Notes under the pieces: model-generated | The model's database searches: none | What the model was told of the DNA's origin: nothing | What the model saw: the letters and a program-made list of their open reading frames with translations, nothing else | Position numbers and translations under genes: made by a program | In this document: piece by piece, positions 51,805 to 60,013 of the stretch | Layout: every line of letters begins with the position of its first letter | Numbering within the stretch: position 1 is the stretch's first letter | Source of the DNA: Lentibacillus persicus | GTDB lineage: Bacteria > Bacillota > Bacilli > Bacillales > Amphibacillaceae | Length of the DNA stretch: 64,000 bases | Assembly (NCBI RefSeq): GCF_900112705.1 | Contig: NZ_FOMR01000006.1 | Coordinates: forward strand, 124,001 to 188,000 | Reading direction: 5' to 3'

Positions 51805-52905
51805 TTAATCGTTTTCGATTAATCCACCTAACAGTTCTGACAACGGACGCTTATCGAGTTGCCGGTGATAAGCGTCAACACTGTCTTCATACGTTTTTCG
51901 TCGCTGTTTATCCGTGAAAAACTGTAACACCTGTTCTTCCAAATATCTGTCCTTATCCAGTACTACAGCTGTACCCATGCGCGCCATTTCCCCGGCGTTG
52001 ATCCGTTCCTGGCCTGGCAGCGGATCATATAAAAATAACGGTTTTCGCTTCACGAGACATTCACTGATTGTCACCCCTCCAGGCTTTGTAATTACTGCAT
52101 CAACAGTATTGTACAATCGATCCATGTCTGCTTTGTTTGCGATGTAAGGGACTGGCGTTATGGATTTGTTCGCAGCCTGAAGCAACTTCTCATATAAGTC
52201 ATTATTTTTCCCACACAAAATATAATAATGAACCTTGTCTGACTTAAGTTCAGAAGCGATATTTCGGAGTGCACCTGCCCCAAGGCTTCCGCCTGTTACA
52301 AGTATTCTCACAAGCCCCCGCCGATCTGCTGCTCTTGCCTCTTTTTGAAACGAGCCGGCAACAGGTACACCTGTTACATATACCGCTTCCGGTTTGACAC
52401 CTTTTGAAATTAAAAATTCTTTCACGTGCACTGTGGGAGCTAAATGGTAATCAATCCCTTCTATGCCCCAGAGATGATTAATAAAGTAGTCCGTATACAC
52501 ATTGACCGTGACAGAAGACAATGCGTGCTTTCGTTTTAAGACACTCGCCATATTGGACGGCAATGCATGCGTACAAAACAATGTGTGGGCATTCTGCTGG
52601 TCGAGCAGGCGCTTGAAAAAATACATAAACATAGCTTCATAAACGTAACTGCGGTTATGGCGCGGTTCTTTGTCATACGCAGCAAACTTGTACAGCCAAT
52701 CATATGAATTCGGAAAGTATTTAATCCAGTTTAAGTAAGCTGAGGAAATCACTTTCTCAAACAGGCCATAGCTATACGACAAAATATCCACTTTGTCACA
52801 CCACACATCGCTCCGGCAGGTTTCAATTTCCTCCATTAACGCATCTGCCACATGATGATGCCCTGTCGGCAGTTGCATAAACGGCAAAAATAAGGCTCTT
52901 TTCAT
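51805..52905 (-). CDS. MGDG-synthase/UgtP-like glycosyltransferase (YkoN-like)
   Basis: A 366-aa GT28-type glycosyltransferase. The N-terminal MGDG-synthase domain starts LFLPFMQLPTGHHHVADALMEEI, and the C-terminal UDP-sugar domain has VTGGSLGAGALRNI, DAVITKPGGVTISECLVKRKPLFLYDPLPGQERINA. The sugar acceptor is likely a lipid. ATG 52905 follows GGAGATGAGACG. The nearby YkoQ-like phosphoesterase and YkoP-like gene recreate the B. subtilis ykoN/ykoP/ykoQ neighbourhood, pointing to a shared, uncharacterised envelope pathway. Confidence 0.8.
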   Translation of the reverse strand: MKRALFLPFMQLPTGHHHVADALMEEIETCRSDVWCDKVDILSYSYGLFEKVISSAYLNWIKYFPNSYDWLYKFAAYDKEPRHNRSYVYEAMFMYFFKRLLDQQNAHTLFCTHALPSNMASVLKRKHALSSVTVNVYTDYFINHLWGIEGIDYHLAPTVHVKEFLISKGVKPEAVYVTGVPVAGSFQKEARAADRRGLVRILVTGGSLGAGALRNIASELKSDKVHYYILCGKNNDLYEKLLQAANKSITPVPYIANKADMDRLYNTVDAVITKPGGVTISECLVKRKPLFLYDPLPGQERINAGEMARMGTAVVLDKDRYLEEQVLQFFTDKQRRKTYEDSVDAYHRQLDKRPLSELLGGLIEND

Positions 52906-53000
52906 CGTCTCATCTCCATTCAACAGCTTGCTTGGCTTCAATTACCAATGATTCCAGCCTTCATCAGATGCTATAATTTTGGTTGGAGAGGGGTCATAAA

Positions 53001-53864
53001 ATGATAAATGCCATCATCGTATTTATGATAGGATATATCGGTTATTTCCTATTTAAAGCATACAAAAATACACACGATATACAGATTAATAAAGTTAATG
53101 CCATTAATGAAGATGCTGAGGACCTCCCTACGTTGTCCATCCTTCATCTGTCGGATCTCCATCTAGAAAACATCTCATTAACACCAGCACAGCTTGCCGA
53201 TAAACTAAAAAAAGAATCGGTTGATATGATTGCATTGACCGGCGATTTTCTGGATCGAAAACGAAGCATTCCTAAATTGCTTCCTTATTTAAACGTTTTG
53301 CGTGAAATGGCGCCTGCATATGGGATATACGCCGTCCTGGGCAACCATGACTATGTACTGAAAGGCCAGGAATTAAATTATCTTATTAACCTATTGACGA
53401 AAAACAACGTTCGCGTTTTGCAAAATAACAGTGAACACTTTTCGGTTAATGGGCATCGTATAAATATCATCGGCATTGACGACTACAGCACAAATCGCAG
53501 CGACCTGCGCAAAGCTTATCAAAATCTGCAGGCCGGAACGAATATCGTTCTCACCCACGATCCGAACGTCATTCTTGAAATGCAAGACTATCCGTTTGAT
53601 TACTTGATGGCAGGTCATTTTCACGGCGGTCAGATCTGCTATCCTAAGGCATACCATCTTGTTAAAATGGGCAAGCTCGCCAAGCAAAATATCGTTAAAG
53701 GATTGCATCGTCAGAACCAATCACTCTTCTATATAAGTGAGGGGCTTGGACAAACAGGGCTCAATATACGTATTGGCTCGCGACCTGAAATAACTTTTCA
53801 TAACGTTCCTTTCAGTCGTAAATCTTCCGTTCAGAGTGGCTCAACAGCCGATTCGCTGACATAA
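53001..53864 (+). CDS. Membrane-anchored metallophosphoesterase (YkoQ-like)
   Basis: A 287-aa calcineurin-type phosphoesterase with an N-terminal membrane anchor (INAIIVFMIGYIGYFLF). The two-metal motifs are LHLSDLHLE, TGDFLDR, LGNHDY, LTHDPN and GHFHGGQICYP. The substrate is probably a phospho-lipid or nucleotide intermediate on the cytoplasmic face. ATG 53001 follows GAGAGGGG. The 3' end overlaps the convergent YkoP-like gene by 53 bp. It is divergent from the YkoN-like gene with a 95-bp shared promoter region. Confidence 0.82.
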   Translation: MINAIIVFMIGYIGYFLFKAYKNTHDIQINKVNAINEDAEDLPTLSILHLSDLHLENISLTPAQLADKLKKESVDMIALTGDFLDRKRSIPKLLPYLNVLREMAPAYGIYAVLGNHDYVLKGQELNYLINLLTKNNVRVLQNNSEHFSVNGHRINIIGIDDYSTNRSDLRKAYQNLQAGTNIVLTHDPNVILEMQDYPFDYLMAGHFHGGQICYPKAYHLVKMGKLAKQNIVKGLHRQNQSLFYISEGLGQTGLNIRIGSRPEITFHNVPFSRKSSVQSGSTADSLT

Positions 53865-54363
53865 ATAAATAACTGGGAGAAGCATCGCAAGGACGCTCTG
53901 CAATAAAATTAATGAATCGACATGTGAATTGTTTAAACAGACGATAACAACGACTTTGGATTGAAACTATTTCAAACCCAAGGCGCCGTGTGCCCTTATT
54001 TAATGTCGTAATCCCTATTAACGCTTTTATTTCATGTTGTCGAGGGTGTTTTTCAATATAATCCGAAAGACAATGCAGGTCATTCCGGACCATGTGGTAT
54101 AGTGCCAATGCACGCTGCAGCTCACTTTTGTTCCCATTAAGTTCACGAATCATCCGAACGTTATGCAAGTGAATTTTCAATAATAGATCGTTTTTTCGTA
54201 TCGTTGTGCCGTCCTTCAAGATTACTGGTGAGCCTTTGTATTTCGTTAACCTGACACGGAATAACGTCTTATTCTGGTTATGATCTGTGACATGATGCAA
54301 TCTTGTAAAAATGTAGTAAACGGGGTCTAGCGTGTTCCATATTGCAAGCAAATAGTTTTTCAT
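53812..54363 (-). CDS. YkoP-like protein
   Basis: A 183-aa basic protein with the YkoP pattern: an N-terminal YLLAIWNTLDPVYYIFTRLHHV, a central FRVRLTKYKGSPVILKDGTTIRKNDLLLKIHLHN and a helical GTRRLGFEIVSIQSRCYRLFKQFTCRFINF. YkoP domains occur alone or fused to polysaccharide deacetylases, so an envelope-glycan role is plausible but not shown. The coding tail overlaps the YkoQ-like gene antisense by 53 bp. Confidence 0.75.
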   Translation of the reverse strand: MKNYLLAIWNTLDPVYYIFTRLHHVTDHNQNKTLFRVRLTKYKGSPVILKDGTTIRKNDLLLKIHLHNVRMIRELNGNKSELQRALALYHMVRNDLHCLSDYIEKHPRQHEIKALIGITTLNKGTRRLGFEIVSIQSRCYRLFKQFTCRFINFIAERPCDASPSYLFMSANRLLSHSERKIYD

Positions 54364-54449
54364 GCCAATTCCCTTTTCTTTAACTGGATTGCTTTTTTAG
54401 TCTGCTTAGCCCGCCAGAAATTATTAAAGGTATTTTAAACCAAACGAAA

Positions 54450-54475
54450 AACCCGGATTTTTGCAAAACCGGGCT
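54450..54475 (-). terminator. Terminator after nirK
   Basis: AGCCCGG / CCGGGTT (one G-T pair) with a 12-nt A/T-rich loop. On the minus strand it is followed by TTTTTCG, 30 bp downstream of the nirK stop. Confidence 0.8.
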
Positions 54476-54505
54476 TTTCTAATTGACATCTGTGATTGTG
54501 CCGTT

Positions 54506-55546
54506 TTATTCAGTTACGATCAGTTTACCGACGCCGCCTTTTTGTACATGGTTGAACTGGTGTGTGACGAACTTATATGTTCCAGGTTCTTTTACTATGA
54601 ATTCTACAACTGCTCCGCCGCTCGCCGGTAGACCAACCGTTTGCATCCCTTCTTGATGATTGGCAGGATTGCCGTCGATGTAAACATCATCAAACAGTGT
54701 CCCGATGACATGGAAGCTGCTCATTTCATTAGGCCCCACATTGTTAATATAGAAGCGGACTTTATCGCCAACTTTTGCCTTTAATGGTTCATCAATCAAT
54801 GCACCGACTGTGCCATTGGTGTTTGGCTGTCCATCATGCAAAGCCTTTGAAGAAAGAACAACTTGAGATGGTTCTTCATTTGTCATATTATCAAGATCAT
54901 TATATTTATACCATTCGTTTTGGATAATGACATATTCCTGATCAACTTCATCATCGGTTGGATAACCATCATCAGGCTGAACGATAATGACGCCATGCAT
55001 GCCATTTGCGATGTGAGAAAGTACGGGATCAGTGCCGCAATGATACATGAAAACTCCCGGGTTTGATGCTTCATAAACAAACGTTCCTTCTTCATTTGGC
55101 GCTACGTCCGCAAACCCTTTGTCCGGCGCGGTGTGGACCGCATGAAAGTCCATACTGTGCGGGATCGATGGGTCCATATTATCCAATGTGAAATGAATGG
55201 TATCGCCTTCGTTCACAACAACCAGCGGCCCAGGGGCTTCACCGTTAAATGTCCACGCTTTATAGTTATAGCCATCATCGATTTCGATATCGGTGATTTG
55301 AGCTGTCATGTTAACGTAAACGTCACTTCCATCGCGTTCGATATCAAGTGGTGTTGGTTCGTGGTTAATGGCTTCATGGGCCTTAATAACCTCAGGTCCT
55401 TCTTCAGCGCTTGCTTTTTCAACCGAAGCATCCAAATCCTCCGATACATCTTTTTGCCCCTCACCATTCTCTCCCGAACAAGCAGCTAACAACAAGACCA
55501 CAACACTCATCATAATTATCGCTAAAATCCCTCGGCGGTTAAACAT
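54506..55546 (-). CDS. nirK: Copper-containing nitrite reductase (NO-forming), lipoprotein
   Basis: Reduces nitrite to nitric oxide outside the cytoplasmic membrane. The 346-aa product has lipobox LLAAC (Cys23), an acidic linker and two cupredoxin domains. Copper ligands are recognisable: PHSMDFHAVH (type-1 His; catalytic Asp and type-2 His), MYHCG (type-2 His, type-1 Cys), HIANGMHG (type-1 His and Met), SSFHVIG (catalytic-pocket His) and THQFNH (last type-2 His). ATG 55546 follows AGAGGTGATTGAA. It lies next to the NO-reductase-like operon and has its own Fnr-type promoter. Membrane anchoring by lipid is usual for Gram-positive NirK. Confidence 0.93.
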   Translation of the reverse strand: MFNRRGILAIIMMSVVVLLLAACSGENGEGQKDVSEDLDASVEKASAEEGPEVIKAHEAINHEPTPLDIERDGSDVYVNMTAQITDIEIDDGYNYKAWTFNGEAPGPLVVVNEGDTIHFTLDNMDPSIPHSMDFHAVHTAPDKGFADVAPNEEGTFVYEASNPGVFMYHCGTDPVLSHIANGMHGVIIVQPDDGYPTDDEVDQEYVIIQNEWYKYNDLDNMTNEEPSQVVLSSKALHDGQPNTNGTVGALIDEPLKAKVGDKVRFYINNVGPNEMSSFHVIGTLFDDVYIDGNPANHQEGMQTVGLPASGGAVVEFIVKEPGTYKFVTHQFNHVQKGGVGKLIVTE

Positions 55547-55649
55547 TTCAATCACCTCTGTATGATTTTTGATAAGCCTAACCATCCGGTTTGTTTTCAT
55601 CCTTACTGTTATCTGCCCTAAGCGAATGGTTCATCTTATCTCTGACTAT

Positions 55650-55692
55650 AGTTTACGATGATTGAGTAGTCACACCTGTGATTCAGGTCACT
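55650..55692 (-). promoter_or_regulatory. Fnr/CRP-family site and promoter of nirK
   Basis: AGTGACCTGAATCACA (minus reading, 55677-55692) contains GTGA-N6-TCAC. The -10-like TAAACT (55650-55655) lies exactly 21 bp downstream. Site and spacing equal those at 58627 and 17086. The rest of the 398-bp gap upstream of nirK is A/T-rich plus the hairpin at 55863. Confidence 0.8.
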
Positions 55693-55862
55693 TAATACCT
55701 GCTCAGTTATGAACAATTTATGTCGGAAGTAATTATAGTATTAAATTATTATGACAGTAATTGAAAGCCTTTTTTCCACTATGGATATTGTGAAAAACAT
55801 TATATATAAAATTCCATTTATTTACATATTAATAAAACAAAACACCGGGGTAAAATAAAGGA

Positions 55863-55903
55863 AAAAGACGAACGATTATTAGACTTCTAATCGTTCGTCT
55901 TTT
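55863..55903 (-). terminator. Terminator of the nor-like operon
   Basis: A perfect 16-bp stem, AAAAGACGAACGATTA and its complement, with a 9-nt loop and T runs either side, 41 bp downstream of the 186-aa gene. The AAAGACGAACGAT arm is also the second layer of the repeats at 5992 and 23361. Confidence 0.85.
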
Positions 55904-55944
55904 AATGTTGAGAATTTAGATTATCACCACCCAACGCCCACCTT

Positions 55945-56505
55945 TTAAAAAGCTGATCCTGATTGATCGGTGAAGACGTTTTGAAGTATATAGAGAATGA
56001 GACCGACTGTTATGACTAAAAAGCCCCACCCCAATATCGTCTGATCAGTTTCCAAATAACTGTTGCAGACACGAACCGGTGCGTCGATATAAATCCATGC
56101 CAGCAACCCAAACATTGAAATGTAATTGAACATGATAAAGCTTTTAATGACAGGATTTATTTTTCGCCAGCTGTCCCGCAAGACGACCCCGGTCAGAAAT
56201 GGAAGGCTGAGAAATTTGAACAGCTCGATATGTCCCGAAACAAGCGCCTCATCCAGTGTTCTGGGAACCATCCAATAGATTGTTATCATTACAACCAGGA
56301 TAATTCCTGCAGCCCCATTGCCATTCCACTTGTTAAAAAACCTTTCAACCTTAACCTGAAAGTATCCCGCCATCAGCCAGCCTGAAACAATGAGGAGTGG
56401 GATCTGCACAAGCATATGAACAATCATTACGGATTCCATTGCATGCCTGACTGGGGGCAAAATCAGCAGCATGAACAAAACCACGCCATATAGTGCTGTC
56501 CGCAT
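55945..56505 (-). CDS. Membrane protein of the nor-like operon
   Basis: A 186-aa hydrophobic protein with about five to six helices, third in the operon (20 bp after the catalytic subunit). Helix 1-2 region PPVRHAMESVMIVHMLVQIPLLIVSGWL has spaced His/Met residues reminiscent of CtaG-type copper-assembly factors, and PRTLDEALVSGHIELFKFLSLPFLTG follows. An assembly or accessory role for the oxidase-like enzyme is inferred from position only. ATG follows AAAGGGGGTAG. Confidence 0.7.
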   Translation of the reverse strand: MRTALYGVVLFMLLILPPVRHAMESVMIVHMLVQIPLLIVSGWLMAGYFQVKVERFFNKWNGNGAAGIILVVMITIYWMVPRTLDEALVSGHIELFKFLSLPFLTGVVLRDSWRKINPVIKSFIMFNYISMFGLLAWIYIDAPVRVCNSYLETDQTILGWGFLVITVGLILYILQNVFTDQSGSAF

Positions 56506-56525
56506 CTTCCCTACCCCCTTTACGA

Positions 56526-57994
56526 TTAAGCAAGCTGTTTTTTGTTCATACCTGTACGTTCGTCTGTTTTATTTCGTATTAGTATGAAGCGGATAAAATG
56601 AATGACAAATATCGTTGTTGCAACAAGAGCTAATATACCCGCAACCCCTCCAAAAATCGCCGGCCCCATCCATTCCGGGATGTGGGTTGCCCAGCGTCGG
56701 GGCGTGCTTAAAGCACCTGACATAAGGAACGAACCACTCAGTCCAATTATAGCGATCATATAACCAATAAATCCAAACCGATCAGCCATATTTGTCTTAA
56801 TATGGCTATCCTGTCGTGCCAAATAATACATAAACCCAAAGATCATCGCACAAGCACCAAGCGCCATATACATATGGAAATGACCCGGAACCCATTTTGT
56901 ATTGTGCATCACTTCATTGACGACGATTGTTGCATCAACAATCGCAGGAACGACACCGACGACCCATCCAAACATGGATGTAAAAATAAGAGCTGATCCA
57001 ATGTCCCATTTAATGCCTGATTTATACACAATCATTAAGGCACCATAAGCGGTAACGACCAGTACTGGCAGCCCATTCGCATATGAGAGAGCCTGCCCCA
57101 TAATCAGCATCCATGCCGGCATGACAGAGTCCATCAGCAAATGATGCGTATAGATCAGTAACGTGAAGAACGTTGACATTGACCAGGCAACTAGAAAGAC
57201 TTTATTTACTTTCCACGGCCGCTTAGTATATTCCTGTAAAATTTCGTATACTGCGATGACACCCATATAGATAATTGAATTCGCAAAAATATGACCGAAC
57301 GCATATGTCAGATTTTTTGCAAGCAATGGGTCAACCGTAAATGCCGGATTAACCACATTAATAACATTCATAATTAAAACAGTGGCTCCCGCTGTAAGTG
57401 CCGTAACGTTAACGATGATAACCATTGTACTTGCAATGACAGTGCTGGATGGTGCATTGTCTTCGGACTTTTTACCGGATATAACATCCCACCCCAGCCC
57501 CTTGCCCAGGCTGCCGTAATTTTTAATAATCGCACGGCCGGCATCCAGATAAAACAGGAGAAAGCCGACTCCCAGTATCAGCATGCCCAACAAGTATAAT
57601 AATGCCCCTGCTGTTCCCCATGCATTAGCCGAAAGCTGCGGCAGCGGATATAAAAACGTCCACGAACTTGCATATTCAAACGAAAAAACGCCAATAATTA
57701 CCATGATAACGCCAATCAGAAAAAAACCAGGTTAACCTTCATTATCTTTTTTGAAAGCTTCACATACTTACTTAAAAAGTAAGCCATAACGCCTGCTGCG
57801 GCAAAGGCCGCCGCGCCAACCATCCCCGTGCCGTGTATTGTGAGAAATTGATAAAAGTTAGCCGGGCTCAGATTCAATAAACCGCCCTGTGATAAAAGCA
57901 TTAAAATTCCAAAAACCATCATAACTGCAATAATCAAACCACCAAGGGTCAAATAGGAAACAACCAAATTGTTGCGCTCTTTAATGGACTCCAT
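56526..57994 (-). pseudogene. Heme-copper oxidase superfamily subunit I, bNOR/CuANOR-like, split by a frameshift
   Basis: Two frames join into one subunit I of about 490 aa: 57716-57994 (N-terminal, ending KVNLVFF-stop) and the downstream frame to 56526. Adding one base in the seven-A run (57720-57726) restores KVNLVFFLIGVIMVIIGVFSF. Ligands present are LTIHGTGM (low-spin heme), YTHHLLM (CuB His pair) and VPGHFHMYMALG (heme His pair). In helix VI the motif is FGHIFANSIIY: the cross-linked Tyr of O2 reductases (GHPxxY) is Asn. This suits a ba3-derived nitric oxide reductase, as in Bacillus azotoformans CuANOR. The break may be a sequencing error, real inactivation or slippage. Confidence 0.8.
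57720..57726 (-). other. Frameshift site (seven-T run on coding strand)
   Basis: Coding strand reads GTT-TTT-TTC-TGA in the first frame. A run of eight T would give GTT-TTT-TTT-CTG-ATT and restore a continuous transmembrane helix. Homopolymer location makes a sequencing or replication slip most likely. Confidence 0.85.
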
Positions 57995-58012
57995 TTATTC
58001 CACCTCTTTTCT

Positions 58013-58537
58013 TTATTCAGTCACTGTAATTTCAGCTGTCATCAAATGATGTGCCAATCCACAATATTCCATACACAAAACCTCATACGTGCCCGGTTCC
58101 TCAAACGTCATATAAACTTTGTTCGTATAATCCGGCATCGCTTGTGTCTGTGTGAGAATGTTCATTTCTTCATCATAGAGCCCGAAACCGTGGTTAACAT
58201 CCTTGCTTGTAACATGGAATTCCACCGGTTCACCAACTTTAAATTCAGTTTCACTCAGTTCCCAGCCAAACTGCAGTGCTTCAACATCAACTATTGTTGG
58301 TTGGGCTTCAGCACTGTAAACTGGCTGGTTGTATGGCAAATCTCTTAATGTATAAATTGTTACGACCAGCATTGAAACAACCAATATTACACCATAGAAC
58401 GTGCGTGCCTTATACCACTTTTTCTTAATCGGTGTATAGTCGCGTTCTTCAGTCGATTTTATTGCCACAATACCGAATACGGCCGTTACAATAAGCATAA
58501 AAACTAAACTGACAACCCAGGCAACAGTTTGCATCAT
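58013..58537 (-). CDS. Heme-copper oxidase subunit II with CuA site (nor-like operon)
   Basis: A 174-aa subunit II with two N-terminal helices (residues about 5-25 and 46-65) and an external cupredoxin domain. The CuA site is complete: DVNHGFGLYD (His) and CMEYCGLAHHLM (Cys, Glu, Cys, His, Met), so it can accept electrons from cytochrome c. It is first gene of the operon, 18 bp before subunit I, with GTTAAGGGGGTC as ribosome-binding region. CuA in an NO-reductase context is the feature of CuANOR; in an oxygen-reductase context it would be a ba3-type subunit II. Confidence 0.9.
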   Translation of the reverse strand: MMQTVAWVVSLVFMLIVTAVFGIVAIKSTEERDYTPIKKKWYKARTFYGVILVVSMLVVTIYTLRDLPYNQPVYSAEAQPTIVDVEALQFGWELSETEFKVGEPVEFHVTSKDVNHGFGLYDEEMNILTQTQAMPDYTNKVYMTFEEPGTYEVLCMEYCGLAHHLMTAEITVTE

Positions 58538-58599
58538 CTTTTCGTGACCCCCTTAACATTTCTTAGTTAAAACAACCATAAGATTGCTCGATCGCTTAC

Positions 58600-58642
58600 A
58601 TCATACGAAAATCATCTCGTTTGACGAGTGATGCAAATCACT
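58600..58642 (-). promoter_or_regulatory. Fnr/CRP-family site and promoter of the nor-like operon
   Basis: AGTGATTTGCATCACT (minus reading, 58627-58642) contains GTGA-N6-TCAC. TATGAT (58600-58605), a 5/6 -10 match, starts exactly 21 bp downstream of the site, and the first gene begins 63 bp further. This is typical class II activator geometry. Confidence 0.85.
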
Positions 58643-58712
58643 GTTTATAGATTATTTTTTGAAAAATAAGTTTTCTTAGTTTTTATGGTTAAAACTATGA
58701 CAATAGTAAAAA

Positions 58713-58742
58713 AAGCAGCAGGCAAATTTCAGCCCGCTGCTT
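58713..58742 (-). terminator. Terminator after minJ
   Basis: AAGCAGCGGGC / GCCTGCTGCTT (minus reading, one mismatch), 8-nt loop, followed by a seven-T run on the minus strand, 14 bp downstream of the minJ stop. Confidence 0.85.
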
Positions 58743-58756
58743 CATTAAATAAAAAA

Positions 58757-59941
58757 TTATGCGTAATTATTTTTCTGATGCCTGTTAAATGTGGTAATAA
58801 CACCTAACTCATGATGATCCTCCTCATATAATGCGCTTTGAAGAAAACGAGCCTCCCCATTATCTCCAATAACTTCCATTTTAAAGAAAGCACCACCTTT
58901 TTGTAAGGCATAGTAAAACTGTTCCATATCAGCTATTTTTTTTCCATTAACTTTACTAATTGTTTCACCGGCCGCAATTCCCAGGCGATCAGCGGGCGAG
59001 GCCGGTATAACTGCCAGAACCTTTACACCCTGTCCAGTTTGATTGAAAAATGGTGGATTTTCCTGGTCTTTGATTCGATGGCGATAGCTGAGATATTCAC
59101 GGCCCAGAATCCCAACAGCGGCCGCAGCGAGTGACAGCCAGCCGATGTAAATGCTCCCTGCTGCCATCAATAAAATGATTAAACTCAAAATATGAAGTGA
59201 TCCCGCCAATCGGCCGGCAGCCTTTTCAGAAAGAGACCCTTGCACAAGATGGTCAAAACCGATTAAAAAGGGGATCAATACAAGGCTGAATGTTTCACCA
59301 CCTATTGAAAAATATGGCCAATATGAGGCAAACGCCGTGATCGACCCACTGGGAACCAGCACAAAAAACGGTATAAGTGTCATTTTTCTAAGATGCTGCA
59401 TTCCAATCAACGTGCCTCGGCGGCTGATTTTCATTTCCGGGAATGTATCATTTCTTCCTTGTCGCTTCAATAAAAATGCTTCGGCTGATAATAACACGGC
59501 AGTCAATATACTAAGCGCCGTAAAGTTAGGTGTCTCAAACAGGTCAGGGTCAATAATTGATTGGTAGTTCAATACAAAAGGTGAGAAGAGCAATATAAAA
59601 AATGTAAGCCCAATCGTGTAAACCGGCGAAAGAAGCGTTAAACGAAGTGACAAACTGAGCAGAATCGTTACCCCTGAAATAAGCAGGATAATGTGATAGG
59701 AAAAGACGAACCCTACTCCAATAGCTAAAAGTGATACTATTAATCCAAAACTCAAAGAAATTAGCCACGTCTTTTTACACTCTGAAAAAACATCAAAGAT
59801 TTTCAAACCAAATTGCTGTCGTTCTGATTTTATACGCTTATAACCAACTAATATTGAAAGAATGATCGCCCAATATAATAGCGGGTTCAAAAAGAAACGG
59901 CCTATTCCATTCAGCAGTTCCATTAGCCAGGATTGTACCAC
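58757..59941 (-). CDS. minJ: Cell-division topological determinant MinJ
   Basis: MinJ is the polytopic membrane protein that links DivIVA to MinCD and prevents polar division in Bacillus. The 394-aa product has a short N-terminus, about seven to eight helices, and a C-terminal PDZ domain (VKVLAVIPASPADRLGIAAGETISKVNGKKIADMEQFYYAL, about residues 305-350). Length and topology equal B. subtilis YvjD, and the neighbourhood ftsX-(M23)-ctpB-minJ matches. GTG 59941 lies 8 nt after AAGG; GTG 59950 overlaps that sequence. Confidence 0.9.
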   Translation of the reverse strand: MVQSWLMELLNGIGRFFLNPLLYWAIILSILVGYKRIKSERQQFGLKIFDVFSECKKTWLISLSFGLIVSLLAIGVGFVFSYHIILLISGVTILLSLSLRLTLLSPVYTIGLTFFILLFSPFVLNYQSIIDPDLFETPNFTALSILTAVLLSAEAFLLKRQGRNDTFPEMKISRRGTLIGMQHLRKMTLIPFFVLVPSGSITAFASYWPYFSIGGETFSLVLIPFLIGFDHLVQGSLSEKAAGRLAGSLHILSLIILLMAAGSIYIGWLSLAAAAVGILGREYLSYRHRIKDQENPPFFNQTGQGVKVLAVIPASPADRLGIAAGETISKVNGKKIADMEQFYYALQKGGAFFKMEVIGDNGEARFLQSALYEEDHHELGVITTFNRHQKNNYA

Positions 59942-60013
59942 GTTGATCACCTTCTGTTAAATCTTTCTGTTCGTTTTTTCTTAAACTTTGCAGCTTTTTA
60001 ACCCTCGCAGTTA

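Noticed and set aside
56526-57704. Treating the downstream frame as a complete gene starting at ATG 57704
   Set aside because: It would lack the first helices and the low-spin heme His, which are encoded in frame with the upstream piece after a one-base correction.
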